NCBI GenBank assembly: GCA_027340195.1
Contig: DAHWNE010000272.1
Span: 1-5,899, forward strand
DNA length: 5,899 bases
Direction: 5' to 3'
DNA from: Acetobacteraceae bacterium
GTDB lineage: Bacteria > Pseudomonadota > Alphaproteobacteria > Acetobacterales > Acetobacteraceae
Position numbers and translations under genes: made by a program. The notes below the pieces were generated by a model, which saw nothing but the letters and a program-made list of their open reading frames with translations, searched no databases and was not told the origin of the DNA. How positions within the stretch are numbered: position 1 is the stretch's first letter; each line of letters starts with the position of its first letter. Below are positions 5,516 to 5,899 of the stretch, piece after piece.

Positions 5516-5873
5516 TCCCGCTCCTGCCGACTCCGGTACGGAAGCCGATATTCTGGCGACCGCGCACCGGCTGGGCCGGGCGCTGCACGGCGTCGGCGCG
5601 CTGGATGCGGCGGGCATGGCGGCGCTGGACCAGCTGTGTCTGCCGCCCCGGCCCGCGTATGACGGCGCCGAGGTCCGCCGCATCCGCGCCGCCACCGGCC
5701 TCAGCCAGCCGCTGTTCGCGCGGCTGCTCGGCGTGGCGAAGTCGGCCGTGGCGCAGTGGGAGCGCGGCGCCAAGCGCCCGTCGGGCCCGGCGCAACGCCT
5801 GCTGGAATTGCTGGACCCCGAACAACCGGAAAGCCCGGTCGTGCGGGTCAGGCGCGGCATCAAGACGGCCTGA
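5496..5873 (+). CDS. XRE/HTH antitoxin of the type II toxin-antitoxin system
   Basis: A 125-residue DNA-binding antitoxin. The first 55 residues (acidic, alanine-rich, with predicted helix from about 16 to 48) probably form the toxin-binding part. The helix-turn-helix spans about 58-105: EVRRIRAATGLSQPLFARLL, then GVAKSAVAQWERGAKRPSGP, with the typical GLSQ entry and the xWExGxxxPxGPA end seen in NadS/HigA/MqsA-like antitoxins that partner RelE_2 toxins. A basic tail (VVRVRRGIKTA) ends the protein. The start is set by GAGGTG seven bases ahead and by the lack of conserved-looking sequence upstream in the frame. The gene overlaps the toxin by 20 bases, the usual sign of translational coupling. 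It should neutralise the toxin and bind the inverted repeat at 5076-5092. After its stop only 26 bases remain, in which I see no terminator. Confidence 0.9.
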   Translation: MTTLRPDPAPADSGTEADILATAHRLGRALHGVGALDAAGMAALDQLCLPPRPAYDGAEVRRIRAATGLSQPLFARLLGVAKSAVAQWERGAKRPSGPAQRLLELLDPEQPESPVVRVRRGIKTA

Positions 5874-5899
5874 CCGCGGGCTTCGCAGCCGCCCATGAC

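Noticed and set aside
5072..5896. A 274-codon minus-strand frame opposite the toxin-antitoxin pair
   Set aside because: No domain is recognisable and the plus-strand pair has clear family motifs, operator and coupling.

Overview
The window is about 70% G+C, and dense gene packing leaves long open frames on both strands. The recognisable proteins, the base composition and the codon choice (almost always G or C in third position) fit an alphaproteobacterium, perhaps Rhodospirillales/Acetobacteraceae. That placement is inference from style and protein character, not from a marker gene. No rRNA, tRNA, CRISPR array or insertion sequence is visible.

Layout, left to right. (1) The 3' two thirds of a homoserine dehydrogenase gene with its catalytic lysine motif and C-terminal ACT domain, cut by the window edge. 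(2) A class III (CaiB/BaiF) CoA-transferase whose N-terminal half closely resembles formyl-CoA:oxalate transferase but which lacks that enzyme's glycine loop. Twenty bases later comes a D-2-hydroxyacid dehydrogenase with a GTG start, probably NADP(H)-preferring. The pair looks like a two-gene organic-acid operon. (3) A 242-base gap with two GC-rich hairpins and an imperfect palindrome. (4) An eight-helix membrane protein of DoxX/DoxD character built from two copies of a four-helix unit. (5) Convergent to it, an RraA/HMG-aldolase family gene carrying the complete aldolase motif G-X20-R-D-X2-E. (6) Divergent from that gene, a toxin-first type II toxin-antitoxin operon (RelE-like toxin, XRE-type antitoxin), overlapping by 20 bases. 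A perfect inverted repeat sits over its probable -10 region.

How they may work together. Homoserine dehydrogenase is core amino-acid biosynthesis. The CoA-transferase, hydroxyacid dehydrogenase and aldolase-family protein all belong to families that act on small 2-hydroxy, 2-oxo or dicarboxylic acids, so this could be a small accessory carboxylic-acid module; substrates cannot be read from sequence. The toxin-antitoxin pair is self-contained. Its operator lies in the only 70 bases available for the upstream region of the divergent aldolase-family gene, so repression may reach both.

I do not see a clearly undescribed system. The most distinctive items are the internally duplicated membrane protein, the compact shared operator with a tiny upstream frame abutting the toxin start, the Frc-like transferase without the glycine loop, and the bulged hairpin ahead of the membrane protein.
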